A DNA stretch of 64,000 bases, from positions 1,550,001-1,614,000 of the forward strand of contig NZ_ADVG01000004.1 in the NCBI RefSeq assembly GCF_000178855.1. Direction: 5' to 3'. Shown here piece by piece: positions 43,887-53,240 of this stretch. Every line of letters starts with the position of its first letter. Within the stretch, counting starts at the first letter, position 1. The DNA is from Ktedonobacter racemifer DSM 44963. GTDB lineage: Bacteria > Chloroflexota > Ktedonobacteria > Ktedonobacterales > Ktedonobacteraceae. Both the position numbers and the translations under genes were made by a program. The notes beneath the pieces are model-generated. The model was not told the DNA's origin. It ran no database searches and saw nothing but the letters and a program-made list of their open reading frames with translations.

Positions 43887-44196
43887 TGACCTGGCAGAAA
43901 GAGCCCGAGCAAGCTTGAATCCTACAGCTTATTGACGTATCATTTATCCATTTACGTGAATACTACGCTAGGGTATTGCAATTTTGGTAAGAAGAAGTAC
44001 ATACTATAGATAGAAGTTGTAACACTTCTTTTCATATAAAAGAGTACTCGTTGTGAGAAGAGAGTCACAACCTAGTTGAATCATTGCTTCTATGTATGGT
44101 GACTCTCTTCTTCTGGATGAAGGTGGTGGAAGAGTGGAAGATGCATTGAACAAATCATTTGACCAGGATGCAGCCATAGGCGAGGAAGATTTTATC
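43887..44196. other. Leader region of the collagen-like gene
   Basis: Holds a 13-bp inverted repeat, AGAAGAGAGTCAC (44056-44068) with its complement at 44099-44111. An in-frame ATG at 44092 lies within this structure and is unlikely to be the start. GAGGAAG precedes ATG 44197. The hairpin may affect mRNA stability or expression. Confidence 0.5.
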
Positions 44197-45360
44197 ATGT
44201 CCGTTATCCCCCAAGCGCCGGGTGCCTATTCTGCTTCAGGGCAGCCTCCTGGCGGTGGGTATAGTCCGCAAAATACGAACACTCACCCCAATTCTCCAGC
44301 CCCTAATGGCTATCCGGGCTATCCCGGCTATCCCGGTTATCCCGGCTATCCGGGCCATAATGGTTATCCAGGACAGCAGGGACCCGGCAGATATCCTGGC
44401 CCAAGGCCGGGATCAGGAGGGTATCCAGGATCGTATCCTGGCCCCTGGGGCTATCCAGGGCAGCAAGGGCCAGGCTGGTATCCAGGGCCTTACCCTGGCC
44501 CCTGGGGCTATCCAGGACAGCAAGGGCCAGATGGCTATCCCGGCTATCCACAACCAGGACCTGGAGGGTATCCAGGATATCCCGGGCAACAGCAGTATCC
44601 CGGCTATCCACAACCAGGACCTGGAGGGTATCCAGGATATCCCGGGCAACAGCAGTATCCCGGCTATCCGCAACCAGGAGGGTATCCAGGGCAGCAAGGT
44701 CCAGGAGGCTATCCAGGCCAGCAGCCGGGGCCAGGCCGGCAGGATCCAAATGGTCACCCAGGACAACAACAGCCAACTCCCAATAGTCATCCAGGTTCTC
44801 CACAACAGAATCCAGGTGGCTATCCGGGTTCACAGACCAAACCACAACAGGGGCAACGCCTGGCCGCGTCTCTGCCCCAGACTCCGTCATCGCCACCGCC
44901 CGCGCCCCAGACGACCCCGCCTCCACTACCACCTCCGACCGTGAGTGGTGCCGCGGGTTATGTCTTTAATACAGGACCGCAGATTGTGGCTGCATGGGGC
45001 GTGGTAGCCTTCAATAACACTGGTCTACTAACGACAGGCATTGCACATAGTACGACGACCAGCCCGGAGAAGGTCGCTATTGCGAGTGCTGGACTCTACC
45101 TGATTCAGTTCTCGGTGTCTGGTATTGGCCCTAACCAGTTTAGTGTCTTCCTCAATGGAACGAGCGAGATTGTAGGAGCGACCTACGTTTCAGGCGACCA
45201 GTATCAGCAGAATACCGGCCTGGTGCTTGTGGTTCTGCCAGCCAATAGCTTCCTTACGCTGCAAAACCGCGCGGGCAGCCAGGTGTACCTGCAAATTCCC
45301 CAGGATGGGCAGCAGCCTTCCTTTGTGAATGCTTCTTTCTTTGTGCAGAAGTTTCCATAA
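44197..45360 (+). CDS. Gly-Tyr-Pro collagen-like protein with BclA/C1q-like C-terminal domain
   Basis: A 387-residue protein. Residues about 20-240 consist of [15 protein letters not shown] and QPGPGG units, a Gly/Pro/Tyr/Gln low-complexity stalk. A Pro-rich hinge follows (about 235-250), then a 135-residue domain starting [14 protein letters not shown] and containing [24 protein letters not shown], like the trimeric C1q/TNF-type tip of Bacillus BclA and related exosporium proteins. No signal peptide is visible. Two exact 60-bp tandem copies lie within 44537-44669. The likely role is a surface or spore-coat filament; Ktedonobacteria sporulate, but this is inference. Confidence 0.8.
   Translation: MSVIPQAPGAYSASGQPPGGGYSPQNTNTHPNSPAPNGYPGYPGYPGYPGYPGHNGYPGQQGPGRYPGPRPGSGGYPGSYPGPWGYPGQQGPGWYPGPYPGPWGYPGQQGPDGYPGYPQPGPGGYPGYPGQQQYPGYPQPGPGGYPGYPGQQQYPGYPQPGGYPGQQGPGGYPGQQPGPGRQDPNGHPGQQQPTPNSHPGSPQQNPGGYPGSQTKPQQGQRLAASLPQTPSSPPPAPQTTPPPLPPPTVSGAAGYVFNTGPQIVAAWGVVAFNNTGLLTTGIAHSTTTSPEKVAIASAGLYLIQFSVSGIGPNQFSVFLNGTSEIVGATYVSGDQYQQNTGLVLVVLPANSFLTLQNRAGSQVYLQIPQDGQQPSFVNASFFVQKFP
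44537..44669 (+). repeat. 60-bp exact tandem repeat inside the collagen-like gene
   Basis: A stretch of 133 bases repeats with period 60, encoding a 20-residue unit rich in GYPQPGPGG and GYPGQQQ. Period divisible by three keeps the frame, so copy number can change without breaking the gene. Confidence 0.85.
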
Positions 45361-45390
45361 GGGGTCACATCATGGGTAACTGCTTAGCAT

Positions 45391-45482
45391 GACTTCTCGC
45401 GCCTGAGGCGCTCGCCTGGGTAGGAGGTGTGCTGCGGGTTGGCAGCCTTCGGCTGCCAACCCGCAGCACACCTCCTACCCAG
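45391..45482. repeat. Long perfect palindrome (32-bp arms) with mini-hairpin, inverted
   Basis: Arms 45416-45447 and 45451-45482 pair perfectly around a TTC loop closed by C-G. The 25-nt mini-hairpin (45391-45415, read on the minus strand: GCGAG, GCGCC-TCA-GGCGC, GAGAAGTC) abuts it. Lies between convergent collagen-like and ribD genes. Confidence 0.87.
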
Positions 45483-45500
45483 AAAAAGTTGCACATAGAG

Positions 45501-46619
45501 TTAGGTGAGGTCGCCTTCGATTAGAACGTCTTCACCGATGATCTGTATGCGTACTTGTTGGAGTTGTAGGGCCTCGCGCATGAAAGCGAGTCCTTTTCCT
45601 CCAAGGGGCGAGAGCGCGGCCTCGCCTCCAACAAGCTTGGGGGCAATAAAGGCCGCGACATGGTCAATACGCTGCTGGTCGAAGGCGCTCCCCAACGTGC
45701 TGTTGCCGCCCTCGATGAGCACATGCATCACGCCCTTCTGGGCCAGGGCGGAGAGGGCCGATGTGAGATCCAACTGGCTGGTATTGTTGCTGGCTACCTG
45801 AATGACCTCGACGCCGGTGTCGCGTAGCCGTTGTTGTTGCTCTACCGGGCAGTCTTCTCCCACGATAATGCATGTATCGCTCGCCAGGTCAGGTTGGAGC
45901 AGCTTGCTCTGCGCTGGTAGCGCGCCCTGGGAGGCCAGGACGACGCGCAAAGGCCCCTGGCGGGGAGCGCGTGCATAGAGGCGCTCCTCGTCCGTGAGGC
46001 GTACCGTTAACATAGGATCGTCGGCACGGACCGTGCCAGAGCCGACCAGGATAGCGTCCACACGGTCACGCAGGTTATGAACCCAACGCCGGGCCTCTGA
46101 TCCACTGATCCAGTAGGCATCGCTACTATGGGTCGCGATCTTGCCATCAAGGGTCATGGCCCATTTGGCGGTCACATAGGGGCGCTGCTGGCGTATAAAG
46201 GTGGCGAAGGGGCGGATGATCTCATCTGTCTCCTCGGCCCCGACGCCCACTGTGACCTCGACCCCAGCCTCGCGCAACTGTGTCAGTCCTTGTCCGCTGA
46301 CCAGGGGGTTGGGATCAAGCGAGCTGACGATGACGTGCCGGATGCCTGCCGCCAGGATGGCCCTGGTACAGGGTGGCGTGTGAATTGTGACGCAGCATGG
46401 CTCAAGTGTGACGTAGAGGTCGGCCCCTCGTGCCAGTTCGCCAGCATCGTTGAGGGCGTGTACCTCGGCGTGGGGTCCGTAAGGGGGTGAGGTTGCTCCC
46501 TGTCCTACGACGACGCCATCGCGCACCACAACGGCCCCTACGGGTGGGCGTGGAGCTGTACGCCCCTCAACCGAGTGCGCGTGAGCAATCGCCAGGCGCA
46601 TCGCTTCCTGATCGTCCAT
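45501..46619 (-). CDS. ribD: Bifunctional riboflavin biosynthesis protein RibD
   Basis: A 372-residue two-domain enzyme for the second and third steps of riboflavin synthesis. Residues 1-145 are the deaminase, with zinc ligands in PHAEVHAL and PCCVTIHTPPC. Residues 150-370 are the NADPH-dependent reductase (VTAKWAMTLDGKIATHS, ILVGSGTVRADDPMLTVR, HVLIEGGNSTLGS). No other rib genes are beside it, and there is no FMN riboswitch in the upstream gap. Confidence 0.95.
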   Translation of the reverse strand: MDDQEAMRLAIAHAHSVEGRTAPRPPVGAVVVRDGVVVGQGATSPPYGPHAEVHALNDAGELARGADLYVTLEPCCVTIHTPPCTRAILAAGIRHVIVSSLDPNPLVSGQGLTQLREAGVEVTVGVGAEETDEIIRPFATFIRQQRPYVTAKWAMTLDGKIATHSSDAYWISGSEARRWVHNLRDRVDAILVGSGTVRADDPMLTVRLTDEERLYARAPRQGPLRVVLASQGALPAQSKLLQPDLASDTCIIVGEDCPVEQQQRLRDTGVEVIQVASNNTSQLDLTSALSALAQKGVMHVLIEGGNSTLGSAFDQQRIDHVAAFIAPKLVGGEAALSPLGGKGLAFMREALQLQQVRIQIIGEDVLIEGDLT

Positions 46620-46710
46620 GTCTTCCTCCTGTGAATATTAAGCCTGCTGCGCTGCGAATGTTTACACACTCATCGATCACAGTATATTTTGCTCCTTTAA
46701 TTATAAGTTA

Positions 46711-46785
46711 TAATGAGGGAAGTAAGCGACAGGGGAGGTTGCGGGCGCTGCCCGCAACCTCCCCTGTCGCTTACTTCCCTCATTA
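46711..46785. repeat. Long perfect palindrome (36-bp arms) starting at the GH2 stop codon
   Basis: Arms 46711-46746 and 46750-46785 are exact complements around GCT. The right-hand last three bases are the stop codon of the minus-strand GH2 gene. It lies about 90 bp upstream of ribD (same strand). Confidence 0.88.
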
Positions 46786-48561
46786 GATTTTCTCGATGGC
46801 AGCGATGCGCGTCTGGACGTCGCGAATGCGCTCTATATCGAACTTCTCTTTACGGTCAAAGGTATAGATGCCGTTCTGCTCCTGGTAGACATCAGTGAGC
46901 TGGGTGTAGCAATAACCGAACATCGCGGCATCATCCAGGAGGACGTCGCAGAGGCCCTTGAAGCGGTCGTAGAACTCATCGAGGGACCTGGGCGCGGCAC
47001 CATAGCCCCAGCTATCTTTGCCTGGCTCGACCTCAGGATTCCACCAGATGCCACCGAACTCGCTAACAAAGTAGGGCTGGTTGCGATATGGGACAGAGAT
47101 CACTTGCTCGCGGTGACGATTAATGAAGGGCTTATTCTCTCCAGTTCCGGCGTGGTTGGCCGCGAATTTGACCGGGTCCTGCTCATAATCATGGCTATCG
47201 TAGATATCGGTCTCGGGAACGCGGTGACTATAGCCAGACGTGTCGAGGACCGGGCGTGTGCTATCCATGGCTTTAGTGGCCAGGAACATTGCGCGGGTAA
47301 CATCGTCGAGCACAGTGGTACGGTCGGTGAGGACCTGCCAGGTCTCATTCAAGGGACACCAACCCACGATCGAGGGGTGAGAGTAGTCGCGTTCAATCGC
47401 TTCTAGCCACTGAGTGACATAAGTCGCGCCAGGCTGCTGGTGATCATCCTCGCGCCCATATCCGCCGCAGCCCCAATCGGGGAATTCGCCCCAGACCAGG
47501 TAGCCCAGGCGGTCCGCATGGTAGAGGAAGCGCTCCTCAAAGACCTTCTGATGGAGGCGCGCTCCATTAAAGCCAGCCTGCAGGCCAAGCTTGATGTCAT
47601 GGACCAGGGCCTCATCGCTAGGCGCGGTCATGATGCCATCGGGATAGTAGCCCTGGTCGAGCACCAGGCGCTGGAAAACGGTTTGCCCATTAATTTTGAC
47701 GGCCTTGCCATCAATGGTCACACTGCGCAGGCCCGCGTAGCTGGTCGCGGAATCAACGGCCGTCTCTCCGTTGAGGAGTTCAATCTCCAGGTCATAGAGA
47801 TAGGGAGACTGCGTGGACCAGTAGTGACGGCGCTCCTCGGGAATAGGCAGCGTCACCTTGGGAGAGAAATCACGGTCGGCGGGCACGCTCACAGTGCAGA
47901 TCTCGCCCGCATCATCTTTCAGGCGTACGCGCAGGGTTAAACCCGTGCCCAGGGCACTCAGAGGTTGGGTCAAGTTGAAGCAGCCATGTGCCACATCGGG
48001 CGTAATGCGTGGGCGCTTGAGCGAGACGGTGGGGACTGGCTCCAGCCAGACTGTCTGCCAGATGCCAGTTGTGCGCGTGTAGAGGCAGGAGTGGTTTTCA
48101 TAGCGCTGGGACTGCTTGCCGCGTGGCTGAGGAGGTTGCGCGGTATCACGCGCACGCACGACGATGGTCACATCGCTGCCAGCCAGGCCAGAGGGGATCT
48201 CACAGCTAAAGGGTGTGAAGCCGCCGCGATGACGAGCTACCTCAGTGCCATTGACCCAGACGGTGGTATCATAATCAACTGCCTGGAAGTGGAGTAGCAC
48301 GCGTTGCTCACCCCAGGAACTAGGAATGGTCACGGTACGGCGATACCAGACCGCGGGCATGAAATCGGTGTTGCCGATGCCAGAGAGTTCGGACTCGGGG
48401 CAGAAGGGAACGAGGATACGATCTTGTAGTTCACGCTGCACCAATCCGCGCTCAAGGCCGCTATCACCCGCGTCGATCTCAAATTGCCATTCACCATTGA
48501 GGTTGAGCCACTCAGAACGGACAAACTGAGGGCGAGGGTATTCTGGACGAGGTATGCTCAT
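46783..48561 (-). CDS. GH2-family glycoside hydrolase (beta-galactosidase/glucuronidase-like)
   Basis: A 592-residue enzyme with the three core GH2 domains. A sugar-binding jelly roll spans about residues 10-170 (LNLNGEWQFEID, VWYRRTVTIP, DYDTTVWVNG). An Ig-like sandwich follows (about 175-275), then a TIM barrel. The acid/base Glu is in WCPLNETWQ and the nucleophile in YFVSEFGGIWW. No signal peptide, so it acts on imported oligosaccharides. ATG 48561 follows AAAGGAG. It is divergent from an AraC regulator 77 bp away, probably its activator. Confidence 0.9.
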   Translation of the reverse strand: MSIPRPEYPRPQFVRSEWLNLNGEWQFEIDAGDSGLERGLVQRELQDRILVPFCPESELSGIGNTDFMPAVWYRRTVTIPSSWGEQRVLLHFQAVDYDTTVWVNGTEVARHRGGFTPFSCEIPSGLAGSDVTIVVRARDTAQPPQPRGKQSQRYENHSCLYTRTTGIWQTVWLEPVPTVSLKRPRITPDVAHGCFNLTQPLSALGTGLTLRVRLKDDAGEICTVSVPADRDFSPKVTLPIPEERRHYWSTQSPYLYDLEIELLNGETAVDSATSYAGLRSVTIDGKAVKINGQTVFQRLVLDQGYYPDGIMTAPSDEALVHDIKLGLQAGFNGARLHQKVFEERFLYHADRLGYLVWGEFPDWGCGGYGREDDHQQPGATYVTQWLEAIERDYSHPSIVGWCPLNETWQVLTDRTTVLDDVTRAMFLATKAMDSTRPVLDTSGYSHRVPETDIYDSHDYEQDPVKFAANHAGTGENKPFINRHREQVISVPYRNQPYFVSEFGGIWWNPEVEPGKDSWGYGAAPRSLDEFYDRFKGLCDVLLDDAAMFGYCYTQLTDVYQEQNGIYTFDRKEKFDIERIRDVQTRIAAIEKI

Positions 48562-48637
48562 AGGATCTCTCCTTTGTGAAATCGAACCACAGTGTTTCTT
48601 CTTTATGGTAGAATACAGCGAAATGAGAGACGAGTCC

Positions 48638-49492
48638 ATGAGTGAATTCCAAATAGACCTTTGTGAAACCCACATCATTGGGTCGCATACACACGAGCAA
48701 ATGGTGGGCAAGCAGGCATGCCAGGCCTTTGCCTTGCATCGAATTGGCCTGGTAGGAATCTCGCAAGCTCAGTCACCATTCCGCTTTGTGCGCCAGCGAC
48801 CGGCAACCAGCCAGGTGCTGCTCTGCCTGGAAGGCTGGGGCATGATCCTGGTGGAGAACGAGTGGCGACGTTGCACACCTGGCACAGCCTATCTCACACC
48901 GCCAGGAGTCTTGCATGCCTATCGCGCTGTCGAAGAGGTGCCCTGGACCGTCTGCTGGGTTGCCTATGATGACAGCCTGGAGCAGCCAGTCATCATAGGT
49001 GAGGCTCCGCGTCAGGTCCAGGTCGACCCGCAGCCCCTGGCTACTGTCATCGCAGGCCTCTACCGTGAGTATATAGACCAGGCCGAGCAGGCTGCCATGC
49101 AGCAATGGACCGAGCTTATAGCCCTGTATGCCCAGCGCATCATTGGACCCGAGCGCCAGGAACGGCGCTTGCAGCAGCTCTGGGAGACCGTGAATAACGA
49201 CATCAGCAACGACTGGACTGGCGAAGAACTGGCAGCACGGCTGGGGATCAGCGGCGAGCAGCTACGCCGCCTCTGTCAGCAGCAACTGGGCCAGAGCCCG
49301 ATGAAGTACCTGGCCCTCTTACGCATGCGCCGCGCCATGGCCCTGCTCTCCAGCGACTCCTACAGCGTCGAGCAGGTCGCCTGGCGCATCGGCTATAACA
49401 ACGCTTTCGCCTTTAGCACCGCCTTTAAACGCCACGTCGGCGTCTCCCCCTCCACCTACCGCGAGCAGATACGGAGATCAGCGAGCCGCTGA
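48638..49492 (+). CDS. AraC-family transcriptional regulator
   Basis: A 284-residue regulator. An N-terminal cupin-like sugar-sensing domain (about residues 40-130: LCLEGWGMILVENEW, YLTPPGVLHAYRA) precedes a C-terminal double helix-turn-helix (EELAARLGISGEQLRRLCQQQ; SVEQVAWRIGYNNAFAFSTAFKRHVG). The layout matches AraC/RhaS. It is divergent from the GH2 gene and probably activates it in response to a sugar. Start may also be Met 48623; neither has a strong ribosome site. Confidence 0.88.
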   Translation: MSEFQIDLCETHIIGSHTHEQMVGKQACQAFALHRIGLVGISQAQSPFRFVRQRPATSQVLLCLEGWGMILVENEWRRCTPGTAYLTPPGVLHAYRAVEEVPWTVCWVAYDDSLEQPVIIGEAPRQVQVDPQPLATVIAGLYREYIDQAEQAAMQQWTELIALYAQRIIGPERQERRLQQLWETVNNDISNDWTGEELAARLGISGEQLRRLCQQQLGQSPMKYLALLRMRRAMALLSSDSYSVEQVAWRIGYNNAFAFSTAFKRHVGVSPSTYREQIRRSASR

Positions 49493-49533
49493 GGTGAGGA
49501 AGTGTGCATTTTCAATAGCTTCTTCCAGCTCTC

Positions 49534-50202
49534 TTATGGTTCTGGCTGATATGAGAAATCTGAGAGGAGGACCGTGTTAACCTCTTTGGTGTCCTCGTTG
49601 CCATATAAGCTAAATCCCAACTGATTGGTTGTTTCATACATGCTATCGTGTTCAGATGCCACCGGTTTATTATCGATACTCAAGACGATGATGTTAGCGG
49701 AGACATCCATGCTAATGAGATGTGACGTTTTTACAGAAGGAAGCTGACCCGAGTCCATCTGTGTCCATGTTTTGCATTGCGTATCACAGTGCCCATAATA
49801 CCAGTTGCCGTCTACGCATATATCGAAATTTTGACGACCTTCAAAGTCTTGCACATGAACCGCCAGCGCAACGCAGGTATCTGGACTACTTGCAATAATT
49901 GTAGTCTTTACCTGGACGCGATAGTGATGTGGAAAGTAGTTGTAGCCTGAAAAGGCGTCCTGTGTGGTCAATTTATCAGGAACAAAGGTGAACCACTCCC
50001 AATCACCATACTGCTTATCTTTCCGCGTCATAAGCAAGCCATCGTTTCTACAGATATAGGAGTCATCTGAGTCATCGTCGAGCCAGTAATCTTTGCCATT
50101 GCCGCAGTGCTCACCGGGAACGTGAACTGTATATGATTTGTGTGCGCGCTGGGTAAAATAATTTTGGAGTGAGTCGCCCTCTTCAGCATCACTTACATTG
50201 AT
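49534..50202 (-). pseudogene. 5'-truncated extracellular sensor-type domain
   Basis: The open frame continues upstream of the first ATG (50037) to a stop at 50203 with no start codon, reading EEGDSLQNYFTQR then WLDDDSDDSYICRNDG. Below it lies a jelly-roll-like region (FPHHYRVQVKTTIIAS, CVALAVHVQDFEG, WTQMDSG, VLSIDNKPVA). This resembles the outer ligand domain that follows the membrane helix in large Chloroflexota receptor kinases. The kinase and membrane parts are missing, so it is probably a fragment. Translation from Met 50037 cannot be excluded. Confidence 0.6.
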
Positions 50203-50213
50203 TTAATTTGTGC

Positions 50214-50264
50214 TTGACAGTGGTTTGCCGGTCATCTATACTACAAGAGAAATAACTGACCAGT
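50214..50264 (+). promoter_or_regulatory. Promoter of tetR at 50307 with palindrome at start site
   Basis: TTGACA (50214-50219), 17 bp, then TATACT (50237-50242): a near-consensus promoter. ACTGACCAGT (50255-50264) just downstream is a palindromic half-site pair and may be the autoregulatory operator. Confidence 0.68.
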
Positions 50265-50306
50265 AGCCCATTTTATGGCGAAGCCTTGTTGAGGGGAAGA
50301 AAGCCT

Positions 50307-50909
50307 ATGCCAAAAGTTGTTGATGAGCAGATGCGTGAGGCCACGCGTCGCCATATTATCCGCCAGGCGGCGAGCGAGTTTGCGCGCCTGGGTTTCGACC
50401 AGGCCAACATCAACATGATAGCCGAGCAGGCAGGCATTGGCAAGGGGACCATTTACCTCTACTTCGAGAACAAGCGTGAGCTCTTCCTCTCCATGCTGCG
50501 CTATATCGCGCAAGATCACCTGGTGGCGATTCGCGCGGCCCTCGCGACCGATGGAAGTATTCAGCAGCGCCTGGAGCGTCTTTTCTGCGCTTTTGTGCAA
50601 CTCGCTCAGGAGGAGCGGGATAGCTTTAACGTCCATATGAGCGCCCTCTACGGCGTGAATCGAGCTTTCCAGGCTGAGGCGACCAAACTGATGCGGGATT
50701 ATCTTGCGACCATCGCTTTTATGCTGGAGCAGAGCCATGCCCGAGGCGAGATCCGCTGCGCAAACATAGAGTCGACCTCGCTTATGATACTCTCGCTCAT
50801 GGAGTCCTTTGTGCTCTCAGCTAACGTGCTGGGACAATCCGAACAGGTTATTCTCCAGCAGGCCAACAAGGTCGCTGAAATGGTGCTGCACGGTATTGCC
50901 TCTACATAA
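50307..50909 (+). CDS. TetR/AcrR family regulator
   Basis: A 200-residue regulator. The helix-turn-helix is in the first 55 residues (HIIRQAASEFARLGF, INMIAEQAGIGKGTIYLYFENKRELF). The rest is an all-helical ligand domain of unknown specificity. ATG 50307 follows GAGGGGAAG. It lies about 117 bp upstream of the ClC gene in the same direction; a regulatory link is possible but not shown by shared operator sites. Confidence 0.88.
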   Translation: MPKVVDEQMREATRRHIIRQAASEFARLGFDQANINMIAEQAGIGKGTIYLYFENKRELFLSMLRYIAQDHLVAIRAALATDGSIQQRLERLFCAFVQLAQEERDSFNVHMSALYGVNRAFQAEATKLMRDYLATIAFMLEQSHARGEIRCANIESTSLMILSLMESFVLSANVLGQSEQVILQQANKVAEMVLHGIAST

Positions 50910-51026
50910 GGGGACAATACCGTGCTCTTTTTTTGCTTTTTTATTGAACGACCGCCCACTCATAATTGTTGGTAGAAGAATTGTAATGAGGGGACAAGAA
51001 TTTTTGCAGGAGGTTATCCCTGGTCT

Positions 51027-53126
51027 ATGAATGCATCTGCTATTGTGACGTTTTTGCGGCGCCTCTTTCATATCAGGCGAGGCCGGCGCAGTTTTGAAAG
51101 CCCACGGTATCTGCTGAAGTGGCTGCTTATCAGCACTTTGATTGGCCTAGTGGCGGGCGTGGGGGCCATCGCCTTTTACGCGGCCATTCACTTTGCGACT
51201 GATTTCTTCCTGGGGCGTCTTATCGGCTATCTTCCGCCCAGCCCTGCTGGTGAGGGCGGGCAGACGACCGTGATGTCCTTCTGGTCGGCGACGCGTCCCT
51301 GGCTCCTGCCCGTTGTGACGACCCTTGGTGCCTTGATCTCAGGTATTATCGTCTTTAACCTGGCGCCCGAGGCAGAGGGGCATGGAACGGATGCGGCCAT
51401 CGCCGCTTTCCACGAAGGTAAAGCGATTAGGGCGCGTATTCCCCTGGTCAAACTGGTGGCCTCGGCGATTACGATTGGTACAGGTGGTTCGGCGGGACGC
51501 GAGGGGCCAGCGGCGCAGATCAGTGCGGGTTTTGGCTCGATCCTTGCTAATGTATTGCGCCTGGATGTCCAGGATCGGCGTATCGCGCTTGCGACTGGTA
51601 TTGGGGCCGGTATCGGTGCTATCTTCCGCGCACCCCTGGGAGGTGCGATCCTGGCGGCTGAGATTCTCTATAAAGATGACCTGGAGGTGGAGACGATTAT
51701 TCCCGCCCTTATGGCCTCCATCATTGGCTATAGTGTCTTCGGTGCCTGGTCTGGCTGGCAACCTATCTTTGCTACTCCGCCTAACCTGGCCTTTACCTCG
51801 CCGCCCCAGTTGCTCTACTATGTTGTCCTGGGTGTGCTTTGTGGTCTGCTGGGCTTGCTCTATGCGCGTGGTTTCTATGGTATCACGCATATCTTCCATC
51901 GCCTGAAGCTTCCCAAGTGGTTTAAGCCAGGGATCGGCGGTTTGCTTGTGGGCTTGATCGGGCTGGTGATGCCGCAGGCGCTGGGCATGGGCTATGGATG
52001 GGTTCAGGTCAGTATGGGGGCGGGCCTGCTTTCACTCCCGTTGTGGGTGATCTTGCTTCTCCCTTTTGCCAAGATTCTCACCACTGGCCTCTCGATTGGC
52101 TCGGGTGGCTCAGGTGGCATCTTTGGTCCGGGCATGGTGATTGGTGGTATGGTGGGTGCCTGCTTCTGGCGGCTCTGTTACCATGTCTTTCCCGGCTTGC
52201 CCGCGACGCCCGCACCCTTTGTGATTGTAGGTATGATGGCTCTCTTTGGTGGAATCGCGCATGCCCCGTTGGCGGTCATGCTGATGGTTGCCGAGATGAC
52301 CGGAAACCTCTCCATGCTGGCGCCCGCGATGATCGCGGTTGGTATCGCCACTATTCTGGTGGGTGGCACCACGATGTATACCAGCCAGGTACCGACACGG
52401 GCCGACTCGCCTGCGCACCGTCTGCAACTCTCCTTCCCGCTGCTCTCGACCCTCTCTGTCCAGAAGGCGATGCAACCGCTCATGCTACGATTTGCGCCTG
52501 GACAGTTTCTCTCGCAGGCGGAGGTGCTGCTTGGGCAGCATAAGGCGAGTGGCGTGCCAGTTATAGACCAGGCTGGTAACCTGGTGGGTGTATTAACAAT
52601 GGCGGATATCGAGCGTATCCCGCGCGAGGAGCGCGCGCAACGTTTTGTCAATGAGGCAATGCATAACGACGTTCTAACCTTCTATCCAGATGACACACTT
52701 GATGAGGCGCTGGAGGGGCTCAGTACGCGTCGTGTAAGTTGGGCGCCTGTGATAGATGCCGAGGGGCTGACCGGCGACCGTAGCGTGCTGGGTTTGATCT
52801 CGGTCGCGGATATTGTGCATCTCTATCGCGAAACTGTCACCAAGGACGTGCGGCGCATGCGTGGCCTGGTAGAGGGTACAGTCATGATTGAGACGACGAT
52901 TGAGCCGGGCATGCACCTGGCAGGGGTAGCGCTCCGCGAGGCACAGTTGCCGCCTGAAACCCTGGTGGTCTCTATTCGCCGCTCGAGCGAGTTGCTGTTT
53001 CCCCGTGGAAGCAGTGTTATTGAGCCGGGAGATGTTGTGACCTTCATGGTAAGCATCAAGGCTGAAGAACAATTACATCGCTACCTTGCCTGGCGTGAAG
53101 CACCTGTCCTGCCTGCAGGGGATTAA
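51027..53126 (+). CDS. ClC chloride channel/transporter with CBS pair and TrkA-C domain
   Basis: A 699-residue membrane protein. The ClC core (about residues 35-440) has the anion-filter motifs GTGGSAGREGP and GSGGSGGIFGPGM, with the gating Glu in REGP. Next come two CBS domains (about 470-595), which often bind adenine nucleotides. A TrkA-C domain (about 610-690, GTVMIETTIEPGMHLAG, PPETLVVSIRR) closes the chain. This domain set occurs in many bacterial ClC exchangers. Function would be chloride or fluoride transport, possibly nucleotide-controlled. It follows a TetR gene. Confidence 0.93.
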   Translation: MNASAIVTFLRRLFHIRRGRRSFESPRYLLKWLLISTLIGLVAGVGAIAFYAAIHFATDFFLGRLIGYLPPSPAGEGGQTTVMSFWSATRPWLLPVVTTLGALISGIIVFNLAPEAEGHGTDAAIAAFHEGKAIRARIPLVKLVASAITIGTGGSAGREGPAAQISAGFGSILANVLRLDVQDRRIALATGIGAGIGAIFRAPLGGAILAAEILYKDDLEVETIIPALMASIIGYSVFGAWSGWQPIFATPPNLAFTSPPQLLYYVVLGVLCGLLGLLYARGFYGITHIFHRLKLPKWFKPGIGGLLVGLIGLVMPQALGMGYGWVQVSMGAGLLSLPLWVILLLPFAKILTTGLSIGSGGSGGIFGPGMVIGGMVGACFWRLCYHVFPGLPATPAPFVIVGMMALFGGIAHAPLAVMLMVAEMTGNLSMLAPAMIAVGIATILVGGTTMYTSQVPTRADSPAHRLQLSFPLLSTLSVQKAMQPLMLRFAPGQFLSQAEVLLGQHKASGVPVIDQAGNLVGVLTMADIERIPREERAQRFVNEAMHNDVLTFYPDDTLDEALEGLSTRRVSWAPVIDAEGLTGDRSVLGLISVADIVHLYRETVTKDVRRMRGLVEGTVMIETTIEPGMHLAGVALREAQLPPETLVVSIRRSSELLFPRGSSVIEPGDVVTFMVSIKAEEQLHRYLAWREAPVLPAGD

Positions 53127-53143
53127 GATTCTTATAGAGTATA

Positions 53144-53222
53144 GGATATGGTGAAGCAATGCCGCAGGCATTGCTTCACCATATCCCTAATACCCCAGCG
53201 AGCCACGTAGCGGCGAGTAGTC
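53144..53222. repeat. Long perfect palindrome (20-bp arms) with 25-nt mini-hairpin
   Basis: Arms 53144-53163 and 53167-53186 pair perfectly around GCA. Eleven bases later (53198-53222) the mini-hairpin unit begins GCGAG, folds CCAC-GTA-GCGG and ends CGAGTAGTC. Lies between the ClC gene and the DUF1275 gene, both plus strand. Confidence 0.85.
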
Positions 53223-53240
53223 TTGAGAATGAGGATGGTT

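Noticed and set aside
44303-44932. 209-residue minus-strand and overlapping plus-strand frames in the GYPG repeats
   Set aside because: Repetitive DNA keeps all frames open; only the GYPG frame joins a folded C-terminal domain and has a ribosome site.
46620-46710. FMN riboswitch upstream of ribD
   Set aside because: Only about 90 bp lie between ribD and the palindrome, and none of the conserved RFN-element segments are visible.
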